A stretch of 64,000 nucleotides of DNA from positions 22,398-86,397 of the forward strand of contig JBJXFF010000086.1 in NCBI GenBank assembly GCA_046153945.1. The letters run 5' to 3'. The notes beneath the pieces are model-generated. The model was given only the letters and a program-made list of their open reading frames with translations, had not been told where the DNA came from and did no database searches. Position numbers and translations under genes: made by a program. The first letter of the stretch is position 1, and every line of letters begins with the position of its first letter. The DNA is from SXOA01 sp046153945 (GTDB lineage Bacteria > Planctomycetota > Planctomycetia > Pirellulales > Pirellulaceae). This document shows, piece after piece, positions 51,813 to 61,300 of this stretch.

Positions 51813-53231
51813 CTAAGCTCCCGTACCGACAGTCGTTTCCACTTGCACCGGCAATTTCGAGGCAGCCCAGGCTTTGAAGCCGCCGACCATGTCGAGCACA
51901 TCGAGTCGCCCAGCTTGAGCAAGGACGCTGGCCGCAATCGCCGAGCGATAGCCCCCTTCACAGTGCACTACCACACCCCGATCTTTGGAGATTTCGGCGG
52001 CTCGGTCGCGCAAGTGATTCAGCGGGATATTCACGCTGCCGGCGAGATGACCAGCGGCCCACTCTTTCTCGCTCCGCACATCGACCACCGTGGGAGGGGT
52101 GGACGAAGTCAGTCGCTCGGCGAGCGCCACGGCCGTGATGCGATCGATCTTGCGAATCAGTTCCGGCCGGTCACGCAGCGCGTCCATGCCCGCCGCCAGA
52201 TAACCGGCGACATTGTCGAAGCCGATGCGTCCGAGCCGCATAACCGCCTCTTCTTCCTTGCCGACTTCCGCAATCACGACGATGGGGCGTTTCTGATCCA
52301 GAACGGTTCCACACCAGGTCGCATACTTCCCCTGGATGCCGATATTGATCGCGCCGGCCAGATGGGCTCCCTCGAAGTCGATGGCATCGCGCACATCGAG
52401 CAATTGTGCCCCCTGGTTCTTGAGCCGCAGCACTTCCTCCAGCGGAAGGGCTTTCAGCGATTCCGACATGGTTTCTCCCAGATTGGGCCGCTCCTGCCGG
52501 TTCAAAATGGCGTCGTGGACAAAGTAGCTCGGCGCCTCGGGCTGTTCTTCCGTGACGATTTTCTTGAACTCCGCGCGGCTCATCGGCTGCAAGGCGTAGT
52601 TGAATTTCTTTTGCTCGCCGATGGTGGAGACGGTTTCCTTGCTCAGGTTCTTGCCGCACATCGAGCCCGCACCGTGGGCCGGGTAGACGAGCGTTTCGTC
52701 CGGCAGCTTTACCAGCTTGTTGGTCAGCGAGTCGTAGAGCATGTCGGACAGTTCGTCCGCGGTCACGCCAATCGACGCGAGCAAGTCCGGCCGTCCAACA
52801 TCGCCGATGAAGAGCGTATCTCCCGTCAGGACGGCCAGTGGTTTCTCCGCACTCTTGGCGAGGTCGTAAACCAGAATCGAAATCCCCTCCGGCGTGTGGC
52901 CAGGGGTTTCGAGGATTTCCAGGCGGACATCGCCGAATACAATGCGGTCTCCATCCTTGACTTTGGTTGCTTCAAACTCTGCCTCTGCGCGCTGGCCCAG
53001 GTAAATCTTCGCCCCTACCTGATCGCGAAGCTCGATGTGCCCCGCCAGGAAATCCGCGTGAAAGTGCGTGAGAAAAACGTGCTTGATCTGGCAACCGGCC
53101 GCTTCCGCGTCGCTCAGATACTGCGTCACGTCGCGCTGCGGATCGACCACCACGGCCGTTTTGGTCTTGTCGTCCGTGATCAGATACGAAGCGTGCGACA
53201 GACAGCCGAGATAGTATTGTTTGAGTTGCAT
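51813..53231 (-). CDS. MBL-fold persulfide dioxygenase-like protein with two rhodanese domains
   Basis: 472 aa from ATG at 53231; AAGGAA lies upstream. Residues 1-240 are a metallo-beta-lactamase fold of the ETHE1/Blh type: HFHADFLAGH near residue 57, then ETPGHTPEG near residue 114, GDTLFIGDVGRPDL near residue 140, and PAHGAGSMCG near residue 188. Two rhodanese domains follow: the first lacks the Cys (AEVGKE in place of the active-site loop), the second has CEGGYRS with Cys near 431. It would oxidise persulfide (glutathione persulfide or similar) and transfer sulfane sulfur. Part of a sulfide-detoxification operon. Confidence 0.9.
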   Translation of the reverse strand: MQLKQYYLGCLSHASYLITDDKTKTAVVVDPQRDVTQYLSDAEAAGCQIKHVFLTHFHADFLAGHIELRDQVGAKIYLGQRAEAEFEATKVKDGDRIVFGDVRLEILETPGHTPEGISILVYDLAKSAEKPLAVLTGDTLFIGDVGRPDLLASIGVTADELSDMLYDSLTNKLVKLPDETLVYPAHGAGSMCGKNLSKETVSTIGEQKKFNYALQPMSRAEFKKIVTEEQPEAPSYFVHDAILNRQERPNLGETMSESLKALPLEEVLRLKNQGAQLLDVRDAIDFEGAHLAGAINIGIQGKYATWCGTVLDQKRPIVVIAEVGKEEEAVMRLGRIGFDNVAGYLAAGMDALRDRPELIRKIDRITAVALAERLTSSTPPTVVDVRSEKEWAAGHLAGSVNIPLNHLRDRAAEISKDRGVVVHCEGGYRSAIAASVLAQAGRLDVLDMVGGFKAWAASKLPVQVETTVGTGA

Positions 53232-53278
53232 GGTAGTCGTTCCTTGAATTACTGAGGAAGAGACATGAGTAACCGGAT

Positions 53279-53872
53279 TCATTTGCTGCAGCAAGTGCCG
53301 CCGGAGGCTGGCTTGGTGGAGCAATCCGTCTTCACCTGATTCCACGGCATCCGGGCCAGTAGCATCGCCATTCCACAGGTGTCGGTGATGCCGGCGAACG
53401 TCAGGCCGGCTCCGACAAAGGCCGCCAGGCCAAGGCCGAGCCAGCCGACCCAGTAGACGGGTGCCCAGAAGCCAAGCACGGCTCCAATCAGGACGAGCGT
53501 TCCCGCAGCAATTCGCACCTGGCGTTCCAGCGAAATCGCTTTCTTGCCGCGAGTCACGGGGAGCCCTGCCGCTTCACAGGCCATCGTGCCACCTTCGACG
53601 TTGACGACATTCTCCAGGCCGGCAGCGAGGAACTTCTCGCACGCCTGCTTGCCGCGACTGCCGGAACGGCAGATGACGTACAGCGGCTGCTCCGCATTGC
53701 CGTTTCGCTCGGCTTTGATGGCCAGGGGATCGAGCCGGTCGAGCGGGACATTCCGGGCGAACTCGACATGCACTTCCTGGAATTCCACCGGGGTGCGGAC
53801 ATCAATCAAGTCGAGCGACTTACCGCTCTGACGCAGCCTTGAAAGTTCTTGGGGAGAAATTGTGGCAACCAT
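53279..53872 (-). CDS. Rhodanese-DUF2892 inner-membrane protein (YgaP-like)
   Basis: 197 aa. Rhodanese domain 1-105 with catalytic Cys in VICRSGSRGKQA (near residue 70) and DVRTPVEFQ at the start. DUF2892 membrane part follows (LERQVRIAAGTLVLIGAVLGF; VGWLGLGLAAFVGAGLTFAGI). A C-terminal Cys-rich tail (DTCGMAM ... TDCSTKPASGGTCCSK) may bind metal or persulfide (inference). First gene after the ArsR-type regulator, 69 bp downstream; the MBL gene follows 47 bp on. Confidence 0.88.
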   Translation of the reverse strand: MVATISPQELSRLRQSGKSLDLIDVRTPVEFQEVHVEFARNVPLDRLDPLAIKAERNGNAEQPLYVICRSGSRGKQACEKFLAAGLENVVNVEGGTMACEAAGLPVTRGKKAISLERQVRIAAGTLVLIGAVLGFWAPVYWVGWLGLGLAAFVGAGLTFAGITDTCGMAMLLARMPWNQVKTDCSTKPASGGTCCSK

Positions 53873-53907
53873 GTTCTTACTCCTTATTGTGTGTATATAT
53901 CTCGATT

Positions 53908-53922
53908 TAACGATATGTTGGA
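53908..53922 (-). promoter_or_regulatory. Putative ArsR/BigR-type operator, upstream of rhodanese operon
   Basis: The minus strand reads TCCAACATATCGTTA, matching TCCAATATATCGTAA at 54283-54297 in 13 of 15. An ATATC-N10-GATAT dyad (53897-53916) overlaps it. It lies in the spacer between the ArsR gene and the rhodanese start, so it probably controls the operon. Confidence 0.6.
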
Positions 53923-53941
53923 CAAAAAAAGAGACACCCAG

Positions 53942-54268
53942 CTACGCCGACGTATCTCCAAAGCGGGCCTCAATGCAGGCCATGATCTTTTCCAGGTGCG
54001 GCTCGGCAATCCCGTAGTACACAAACCGGCCTTGTTTCTGAGCCGTCAGAAACCCGCACCGCTGCATGAGCCGCAAGTGTTCGGATGCCATGTGGCTGGG
54101 TATTTCACAGGCCTCCGCCAGATCGCCGACGGCATACTGACCACGCAGCAACATCTGTACCATTCGCAGACGATGCGGATGGGCCAGCGTGCGAAGACAC
54201 TCCGCTGCCTGCCCGAGGGCCTCCAGGCTGGTGAGCTTGCTCGCGTTACCTTTTGCTTTGGTTGCCAT
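53942..54268 (-). CDS. ArsR-family regulator, BigR/SqrR-like
   Basis: 108 aa from ATG at 54268, with AGAGG upstream; the longer frame runs into the spacer. Winged HTH: RTLAHPHRLRMVQMLLRGQY, AVGDLAEACEIPSHMASEHL, then QRCGFLTAQKQGRFVYYGIA and a C-terminal helix MACIEARFGD. Cys in several places (AECLRTL, EACEIP, QRCGFL, MACIEA); BigR/SqrR types sense persulfide through a Cys pair, which fits the neighbouring persulfide genes. Same strand as its operon; two operator-like sites flank it. Confidence 0.88.
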   Translation of the reverse strand: MATKAKGNASKLTSLEALGQAAECLRTLAHPHRLRMVQMLLRGQYAVGDLAEACEIPSHMASEHLRLMQRCGFLTAQKQGRFVYYGIAEPHLEKIMACIEARFGDTSA

Positions 54269-54282
54269 GTTTTGCCTCTTGC

Positions 54283-54297
54283 TCCAATATATCGTAA
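54283..54297 (+). promoter_or_regulatory. Putative ArsR operator upstream of the regulator gene
   Basis: TCCAATATATCGTAA, matching the site at 53908-53922 in the opposite orientation. It lies 14-29 nt before the ArsR start codon, suggesting autoregulation. Confidence 0.6.
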
Positions 54298-54450
54298 TGT
54301 TCCGACTTGTCAATCCAGTGTTTTCGAAATTATTTGCGGCCCCTAGGGGAAAAGCTCGTTTCGCGGACTTGAAACGTGAGTCAGATTGACGTAGGCGCGA
54401 CCAGCAGGGGGCCACGTAGGGTGCGGGTCCAGCTGCCGTGGCGGCCGTCT

Positions 54451-54909
54451 CTACTTGAACCGCACCTTGTGAAGGAGCGGCTCGATGCGGCCGGAGGAGT
54501 TGCGGCGGCCGCTGATGGCGGTGACTGCGGCCAGGGCGTGCTGGTAGGCGAGCCCTTCGTCGCAGTGGAGGTCGGCTTCCAGGTCCGCGGCAACCTGGTC
54601 GCTGCCGCCGATAAGTTCGACGATGCGGGCACGAAGTTCCGACATACCTGCAACTCTCTGGTCATTAAGCCGAATCTCCGCCAAGGAGCCGTCGGCTTTC
54701 GCGGCGAGGTTGATTTGCAGTGGCGGCAGGAAGGCGACGGGCTGCTGACTCGGTGCGCGCTCGAGCGGCATCTGAATCGCCAGGTCTCCCTCCTGGGTGA
54801 CAATCCGGAGCGTGAAAATGAAGAACGCCAGAAGCTGAAAGACGATGTCGATCATCGGCGTCATGTCGATGTTGACGCCGGCTGAGGCAAACGCGGGGCG
54901 CTTGAACAT
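54451..54909 (-). CDS. exbD: ExbD/TolR-type biopolymer transport protein, copy 3
   Basis: 152 aa with AGAGG upstream of ATG at 54909. N-terminus NIDMTPMIDIVFQLLAFFIF has the family's conserved Asp-bearing TM helix (the essential Asp in IDIVFQLL). Periplasmic part with LQINLAAKADGS. It transmits proton-motive force with an ExbB partner. Third of three ExbD genes here; N-terminal six residues differ from the others. Confidence 0.9.
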   Translation of the reverse strand: MFKRPAFASAGVNIDMTPMIDIVFQLLAFFIFTLRIVTQEGDLAIQMPLERAPSQQPVAFLPPLQINLAAKADGSLAEIRLNDQRVAGMSELRARIVELIGGSDQVAADLEADLHCDEGLAYQHALAAVTAISGRRNSSGRIEPLLHKVRFK

Positions 54910-54977
54910 CGGGCACCTCTAGAGGGAATGGTGCCACTGGATTCGCAAGACCGCCGGAAAATATTCCCTGGCGGGAC

Positions 54978-55064
54978 GGGTGGCACGCCCACGGCTTTGC
55001 GTGGGCGTGGATCGATACAGTCAGCCACTCTTCACGCTCACGCAAAGCCGTGAGCGTGCCACCC
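54978..55064. repeat. GTGGCACGCCCACG inverted repeat, copy 2
   Basis: Arms 54978-55009 and 55033-55064 are nearly exact complements (two mismatches) around a 23-nt loop. The same family as 3445-3521. It fills the spacer between two ExbD genes. Confidence 0.8.
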
Positions 55065-55074
55065 CTAAAAGACG

Positions 55075-55587
55075 TTAGCCGCCCGGCGGCCGGGGCGGGG
55101 CGAATTTGATCTTCTCGACCATCTTCGTGATGTTCCCCGTGTTCGCGTCCCGTTCGCCAGAGACGGCGGTGATGCACTTGATCACGTTTTCGTAGTCGAG
55201 GTTATAGTCGGCGTCGATGGTCACTTCCGCCGAAGCGGCCTGGCTGCCGGTGCCGACCAGGCTGGCGATGTGAGCCCGCAGTTGCTTCCAGCCGTTGTTG
55301 CCGAAGGGAGTGCCGCCGGTCCCGTCGTCGTTGGGATTCAGGAAAATGCCGTTGCAGGAGCCGTCCGCCGTGGAGCGAATGCGGACCTTGATGGGGGGAA
55401 CCTGGTTGGGATCGGGCTGGCCCGCCCGGGGAGCCGAGAGGGGCATGGTGATGTTGAAGTCACCTTCCTGCGTGGTGATTTTGAGCGTGAAAATGAAGAA
55501 GCTCAATAGCTGGAAGACGATGTCGATCATCGGCGTCATATCGATCGCCACCGCCGGATCGCCGCCTTTTTTGATTTTTAACGCCAT
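55075..55587 (-). CDS. exbD: ExbD/TolR-type biopolymer transport protein, copy 2
   Basis: 170 aa from ATG at 55587 with GAAGG upstream. TM helix AVAIDMTPMIDIVFQLLSFFIF with the essential Asp. The periplasmic part is longer than in the others and has KVRIRSTADGSCNGIFLNPN, DADYNLDYENVIKCITAVSG. It ends Pro-rich (PPRPPGG). Confidence 0.9.
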   Translation of the reverse strand: MALKIKKGGDPAVAIDMTPMIDIVFQLLSFFIFTLKITTQEGDFNITMPLSAPRAGQPDPNQVPPIKVRIRSTADGSCNGIFLNPNDDGTGGTPFGNNGWKQLRAHIASLVGTGSQAASAEVTIDADYNLDYENVIKCITAVSGERDANTGNITKMVEKIKFAPPRPPGG

Positions 55588-55624
55588 GATGTTGCCTTCG
55601 CTCCGGCCCATGCCGCTGTCTGGG

Positions 55625-56062
55625 CTACTCTTTGTCTTTGGCTCGGAGGGAAAATTTGGTGAATTGGACTTCTTGAGCCGTCTTGATCAACTTCTGCACA
55701 TCTCCCGTTTTGGCATCCTTGTGAGCCCGGATGATGATGTTGGCGTCCGACACGGTCTTGCCGCGCTGTTCCAGCGTGGTCTTCTCGGCGTTGAGCAGCG
55801 ACTTGGCCGCTTCGGGAGTGGGGAATTCCTGGCCGCCAGCCAGAACGTGCCCCTCTTTGGAGACTTGCAGGGTAATCGGAACCTCATCCTGTTTTTCCGG
55901 GGGCTTGGCCAGTTCGCTGGCGGGGAGCACGACCCGCGCATCCTGGTCGGCCCCTTCAAAGCTCAAGATGAACACGAAAAAGGTCAGAAGCTGGAAGCAG
56001 ATATCGATCATGGGGGTCATGTCGATTTCGATCTTCGCGGCTTCGACCCGTTTAATTTTCAT
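55625..56062 (-). CDS. exbD: ExbD/TolR-type biopolymer transport protein, copy 1
   Basis: 145 aa from ATG at 56062. TM helix KIEIDMTPMIDICFQLLTFF with the essential Asp. A long periplasmic part (PITLQVSKEGHVLAGGQEFP, NIIIRAHKDAKTGDVQKLIK). It is the ExbD nearest the ExbB gene. Three differing ExbD subunits suggest either a hetero-oligomer or three separate receptors sharing one motor. Confidence 0.9.
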   Translation of the reverse strand: MKIKRVEAAKIEIDMTPMIDICFQLLTFFVFILSFEGADQDARVVLPASELAKPPEKQDEVPITLQVSKEGHVLAGGQEFPTPEAAKSLLNAEKTTLEQRGKTVSDANIIIRAHKDAKTGDVQKLIKTAQEVQFTKFSLRAKDKE

Positions 56063-56094
56063 GGCAACTCAGCTCTTTACACTTTCCGTTACAT

Positions 56095-56126
56095 CACGCC
56101 CACGCAGAGCCGTGGGCGTGCCACCC
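56095..56126 (+). repeat. GTGGCACGCCCACG repeat, single arm
   Basis: CACGCCCACGCAGAGCCGTG then GGCGTGCCACCC: one arm of the family at 3445-3521, with a degenerate stub (GACGTGGCACCC) after it. It lies between the ExbD copy 1 and ExbB genes. Confidence 0.7.
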
Positions 56127-56152
56127 AGAGGCTGGGACGTGGCACCCAGTTC

Positions 56153-56980
56153 TTACTTCTTGGCGGCCATTCCTTCAAACCGGCCCATTAGGTTGCCGGC
56201 GGTGACGCCGACTTCCATGACCAGTTTGGCAAAGCGATTCTTGAGCAAGGCCAGCGAAATGATCGCCGGAATGGCGAGCACCAGACCGACGAGGGTGGTG
56301 ATGAGAGCCATCGACACACCCTCGGCAAGCACGCTCGGCTTGGGCGTGGTCGTCGAGGCGGCGATGACCATGAAGGAGGCGACCATTCCGTCGACCGTGC
56401 CGAGCAGCCCGACCATGGGGCTGATGGATCCCACCAGACCGATGTAGCTCATCCGGTGCTCGATTTTCATATTCTCTTCTTCACCGACCTGCCCCATCGC
56501 TTCCATCGACTTGTCATACCCCTGCTGGAGCTTGGACATGCCGGCCGCCAGCATCTGGCCCAGCATGGATTCGTCGGCCTTAGCCAGGTCGAATGCTTCC
56601 TGAAACCGCTTTTCGTTGAGGTGGGCCTCGAAGGCATCCGCCAGGTGCCGCGGGCAGACCGAGTCCCGCCGGGCGGAGAGCAGGTTCATCACCAGCACTG
56701 CCACGAAGGAAAAGGAGATGAGCAGGAATGCGATGCAATACCGCCAGCCGAGCGCGCCGGCGAACCAGACGAGAAAGTTCTTTTGCACCGGAGCGGCATC
56801 CGCGGGCGTTTCTCCCGCGGGGACTTCCTCGGCGGCAGGATCGGCCGCGGGTTCCTCTTGGGCAACTGCCGCAGCGGGCGCTAATCCCGGCAGGGAATAG
56901 AGGACTTGTCCGCCGACCACCAACAACGCCAGCACGGCAATGATTGCCACCCAGCTCCGATTCACCATGAGACCCCGCAT
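56153..56980 (-). CDS. exbB: ExbB/TolQ/MotA-type proton channel
   Basis: 275 aa from ATG at 56980, with GGAGGAG before it; the frame runs on to a TTG at 57013. N-terminal TM (VAIIAVLALLVVGGQVLYSL), an Ala/Pro/Glu-rich periplasmic linker, then three-helix MotA/TolQ core: YCIAFLLISFSFVAVLVMN, then GLVGSISPMVGLLGTVDGM and ALITTLVGLVLAIPAIISL. The GLLGTVDGM motif is the signature of the family. It provides the stator for the three ExbD proteins downstream. Confidence 0.92.
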   Translation of the reverse strand: MRGLMVNRSWVAIIAVLALLVVGGQVLYSLPGLAPAAAVAQEEPAADPAAEEVPAGETPADAAPVQKNFLVWFAGALGWRYCIAFLLISFSFVAVLVMNLLSARRDSVCPRHLADAFEAHLNEKRFQEAFDLAKADESMLGQMLAAGMSKLQQGYDKSMEAMGQVGEEENMKIEHRMSYIGLVGSISPMVGLLGTVDGMVASFMVIAASTTTPKPSVLAEGVSMALITTLVGLVLAIPAIISLALLKNRFAKLVMEVGVTAGNLMGRFEGMAAKK

Positions 56981-57247
56981 GAACTCCTCCAGAAACGCCG
57001 TAAGTGTTTTCAAAAATGAATGTTCTAGACGATGTGGATTCCACGGCAGGTCGCCGGATTATTCCGCTCGATGGTCAATTCTTGGCCGGCTGCGCTGATT
57101 CCCTCGCCAGACGGCACTCGGCGGAAGGATGCCATTCTAAACAGGCCGACTGGCAGGCGTAAAGCACCAAATATCCGCAATTTCTAGTGCCCACAGGCAA
57201 GCCGGTGGAATCGTTAATTTCCGGCCACTCTCCCGGCCAGTATGGTG

Positions 57248-58309
57248 TTATTTGGTGGCCCAAACGCTTCCCGAGTAACGATCCTTCAGCTTATTCCGGG
57301 CATCCGTCGCCCGGTCCGGATGGCCCGTTTCATCCCACAGCTTGGCGAGCTTGGAGAGGGCCTCGGCATGAGCGTCGGATTCCGTAAAAAACAACAAGTC
57401 GGTTTTCAGGAACGCCATCAGGGCATCCTTCGGCTTGGTCTGTTTCAAGTAGCAGTTTCCCAGAGCGTTGTAGGCCCGGGCAAACAGCTTGGCGTCGAGC
57501 TGGGGGTCGTTCTTGGCCACAATTTCGGTGAGCAGGGCGATTCCCTCGTCCGGCTTGCCGGTTTCGGCCAGGCACTGGGCCTTGCCGACAATCGCATGCT
57601 GCTTCAGGGCATTGGCTTCGGCATTGGTTTCCTGACTGGCGGCGACCGCGTCAAAGGCCTTGGCCGCGTCGTCAATCTTGCCGGCCATCACCAGCGCTCG
57701 GCCGGAAAGCAGGCCTGCTCGCAGCTTGTATTCGGGCCATGGCGCGCCGCCGAGCCCCGTATCGCCATAGAACGTGGCTGCCGCTTCGAATTTGCCCGTG
57801 GCCACGGCGAGATCTCCGAGGATTTCGGCCGCCTCGTAATAGTGGTAGCTGGCGGGATAAGCCTTGTAAAACTTGAACATTGCGGAGGCCGCGTCGCTCT
57901 TGTTGCCCCCTTCGGTCAGGGCCAGCTTGGCGGTGACGAAAGCCTTGTAATAGACAATGTCCTGCTTGACGAAGTCTCGCTCCGCCTTCGCCGGATCGAG
58001 CTTGTCGAGTTGGTCCTTGGCGCTGTTGTAGTTCTTCTGGTCCACAATCAAGTTGCGGGCCGACGTCAATTCGGTCGGGTCCTCGGCGAAGGCGACCTTG
58101 GTGATTTCATTGACGGGAAACTTCTTCAGCACGCCCGCCATGTCCAGCGAAATATCCGCCGGGGTCATCGCGTCCGTGGTGATGGTCCCCTTGTTGTTCT
58201 TCTTGTTGTGAGTGACCGTGTCCGTCTGAGCCTGCACGACTGGGACCGACAACAAAGCGGCACACAGCACGGCTGCGGCGGCCATAAGCGAGCGAGTAGA
58301 GAAAAGCAT
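57248..58309 (-). CDS. Periplasmic TPR-type protein
   Basis: 353 aa; AGGA before ATG at 58309. Signal peptide 1-27 (AAAAVLCAALLSVPVVQAQ). Mature part helical with TPR-like units (SASAMFKFYKAYPASYHYYE, AEILGDLAVATGKFEAAATF, AYNALGNCYLKQTKPKDALM). N-terminal part has the short beta segment KNNKGTITTDAMTPADISLD. Planctomycete envelope protein by context: it sits between the large TPR gene and ExbB. Confidence 0.82.
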   Translation of the reverse strand: MLFSTRSLMAAAAVLCAALLSVPVVQAQTDTVTHNKKNNKGTITTDAMTPADISLDMAGVLKKFPVNEITKVAFAEDPTELTSARNLIVDQKNYNSAKDQLDKLDPAKAERDFVKQDIVYYKAFVTAKLALTEGGNKSDAASAMFKFYKAYPASYHYYEAAEILGDLAVATGKFEAAATFYGDTGLGGAPWPEYKLRAGLLSGRALVMAGKIDDAAKAFDAVAASQETNAEANALKQHAIVGKAQCLAETGKPDEGIALLTEIVAKNDPQLDAKLFARAYNALGNCYLKQTKPKDALMAFLKTDLLFFTESDAHAEALSKLAKLWDETGHPDRATDARNKLKDRYSGSVWATK

Positions 58310-58353
58310 AAGGCGTTCCTGATAAGCAAAAGTTTGGCTGAATGGTTGGGTTG

Positions 58354-61300
58354 TTACTTGCTGCTGGTGGTCTTGCCGGCAGCCGATTTGGCGGGAGCGG
58401 CCTTAGCCGGAGTCCCCTTCGCCGCCGGAACCGTTGCCGGTTTGACGGCTGCTGGCCCAGTGGCGCTGGTCGGCGTGGTCGTCGGAGCGACCTTGGGGGT
58501 TTCCTTCACGTTGTTCTGCGCGGGACGCCGCTTGAGGGATTCAATGCCGGTCACCGGTTCGGCCAGCGACTTCTGAATCTTCTTCATCAGGGAGTCGTAC
58601 TGCCCTTCCCATTTCGGTCCGGGGGGATCGTACAGGCCGAGTGTCTGTGCGATGCTCAGCTTCGCGCTCTTGAAGTCGTTCGCCTTGACGGTGGGATCCT
58701 TCTCGGCCAGCGCGAGATTGTAAAGACAAAGTGCCAGGTTGTAGCGGGCTTCGTGGAACTGCTCGGAGTACTTGGGATTGCTGGCGGTCATCTTAGCGAT
58801 TTCTCCCCAGCCCCAAATGATGTTCTTCCCCAGCTTGGCCTTGTCGGTCGTCTTGTTGTCCGGCCGGGCTCCAATGATCGCCAGCTTGTAATTGTTGGCG
58901 AACTTCGGTCCAAAGCCGCCCCAGGTCTGATAGGACCTGGCCGCTTCCACCTGCACCGGCAGCTTGGTCGGGCTGGCCCGCAGTATCTCCTCAAACAAGT
59001 CCATCGCCTCTTTGTACTTGTTAAGCGTCCGGTTCGTCTTGGCAATTTGCATCCGGATGGAATCGGCCATGTTCGCGGTGAGAAAATTCTTGTTCGTCTT
59101 GCCCATGGCAAGAATTTTGTTGTAGATCTCAATGGCCTTTTCCAGATAAACCTTCGCATCAGCGGGGACCACGTTCTTGGTGGTCAGAAAGCTCTCACCC
59201 ATGCCGCGGTAGGTCTCCGCCACCCAGTACAGGACGTTGAGTTCCGTCGCTCCCTTGCTGACTTCCTCCAGGAAGACCTTGAACCCCTGTCCCAGTGCTT
59301 CCTTGGATTTTGGATCGGCAATTTCCAATTGGGTTTGCAGATCGCGGGCGAGGGCGACGTAGATGGCAATTAGCTTGAGCTTGCCGTCGGGAGTATTTCC
59401 CATCGACTTCTCCAGCAGCTCCATCATGTCCTTGGCCTTTTTGATCGTTCCGGCCGTATCTTTTGACGTCCCCAGCGTAGAGATGTACGCTCGCAGACCG
59501 ATTTTGAAGGCTTCGACCTCAAAGCCCTCTTTTTGCGTGGAAGGATGCTTGGCCTTAATCAGCGTCAGCACGCCCAGCTTGGGGTCTTCCAGTTTCTCCA
59601 CGCACTTCCCTGGCTCGTTGGTATCGACGTAGATCTGGGCCAGCGACAGAACAGCCGTGGCGACGACGTTGGAAATCTCTCCCGCGGCCTGCATCCGCTC
59701 GACGCCGGCAATCAGGATGCTCTTGGCTTGCTTCTTGAGTTCCTCAAGCTCGGCCTTCCGTTTGGTGACGACATCCCCTTCGGGAGCCGAAGCGGGGTCC
59801 TGGTCCCATTCCCGCGTTTCGCGCTGCCCTTCCAAATAGCCGGCCCACAGGGCCTGCCCCGTCTTCAGTTCAGCAATCCCGCGGTTGGGAGAGTCCGCGG
59901 CAATTTTGTTCAAAAACTCCAGCGCCTTATCCAGCTTCTTCTCGCGAATCATGAAGGGAATCAGCGTGTTAAGCGCGTCTTCCGCTTCCGGCTGGTCGGG
60001 CCATTTCTTGACGATGTAGTCGCAAATCCGGACGATTTGCTGCGATTCGAATTCTCGGTCGTCCGGCTTGGCCAGAGTATAGAGCTTGAGATATGCCGAC
60101 ATGGAAATTTTGGCGCACTGGCGGGCTCCCTGGCTGTCGGGGTATTTGGTGGCGATGAATTCACCCAGCACAATCGCCTCGAAATACTTCTCTTCACTGT
60201 AGGAGAGATAGCAAACCAGATAGCGAATGAGGTTGAGGTCGTTGATGTCCGTATCCTTCTCCGCCAGGCGGAGAGCCACATTCAGGAATTGGTTGGCGTC
60301 CGCCCGAGCTTCCGTGGCCGCCTTCCGGGCATCTTCAATTTGCTGTTGGAGAATCGCCTTTTCCTGCGGATTGGAAATGGCCGGCAGCCGCTGGGTCACT
60401 TGTTTCACCAGGAGGTCGGAGTCCTGCATTTTCTGAATCGCGTCCTTGCCGGCGTTGCGGGCCTCGACAAACGTTTTGGGGTCCGGCTTCTGGGCAACGG
60501 CTTCGGCATCACCGCCGGCAAAGTCGGCAATCTGCTTGCGGGCCTTCTCTTGCCAGGGGCCGGTGGCCCGCGAAGCTTCCGTGGCGAACTTTCGCCCCGC
60601 GGTGAGCAGCTTTTTGATTTCGTTGACGGGGGCCGGCTTCTCTTTTTTAAGTTCCTCCACGCGGGCCTTAGCCGCCTCGGCAATTTTCACCCGCATTTCC
60701 ATGAATTCGGGCGTCTTGTCCTCGCTGGCCCGGGCTTCGTTCACTATGGAATAAGCCTTGTCCATGATCTCCTTGTGCATCTTCTCCGCCAGCCAGGAGT
60801 CCAGAGCAAACTCAATCGTCTTGGCTCGCAGATTGTGGAAGGCATCCGGCGAATCGGGATTGGCGAGCAGCTCCGTAAAAAAGCCAATCGCTTCCTTGTG
60901 CTTGCCCAGCTTTTGGTTGCAGCGGGCCTGGTACAAACGGGCATACAGTCCTGCCAGACGGGTCCGGTAATTCTCGTAGATCTTTTTGTATCCCTCTGCC
61001 GCTTCGGTATAGGCCTTGATCTGCTCCGGACCCTTGGGATAGGTCTCAGCCAGTTCTTCGACCGTGGCGGCGACGAGCAACTGCGCCTGCAGGAAGTCCA
61101 TGCGGAGGCGTTCGCGTTCCTCGAACTTTTTCGGGTCCGATTTTTCGGTAATCGAGGCGGGATAGGCCTTGAGCTTTTCGCGGAGTTCGTCGACCAGCTT
61201 TTCAAAAACAGCTTTCCCCTGGGTGTACATCCCGCGGGCTTCCTCGAAGAGCTTGGTCTTCTCCGCGCCGACCTGTTTTTCCGATTTCTTCATTTTCAGG

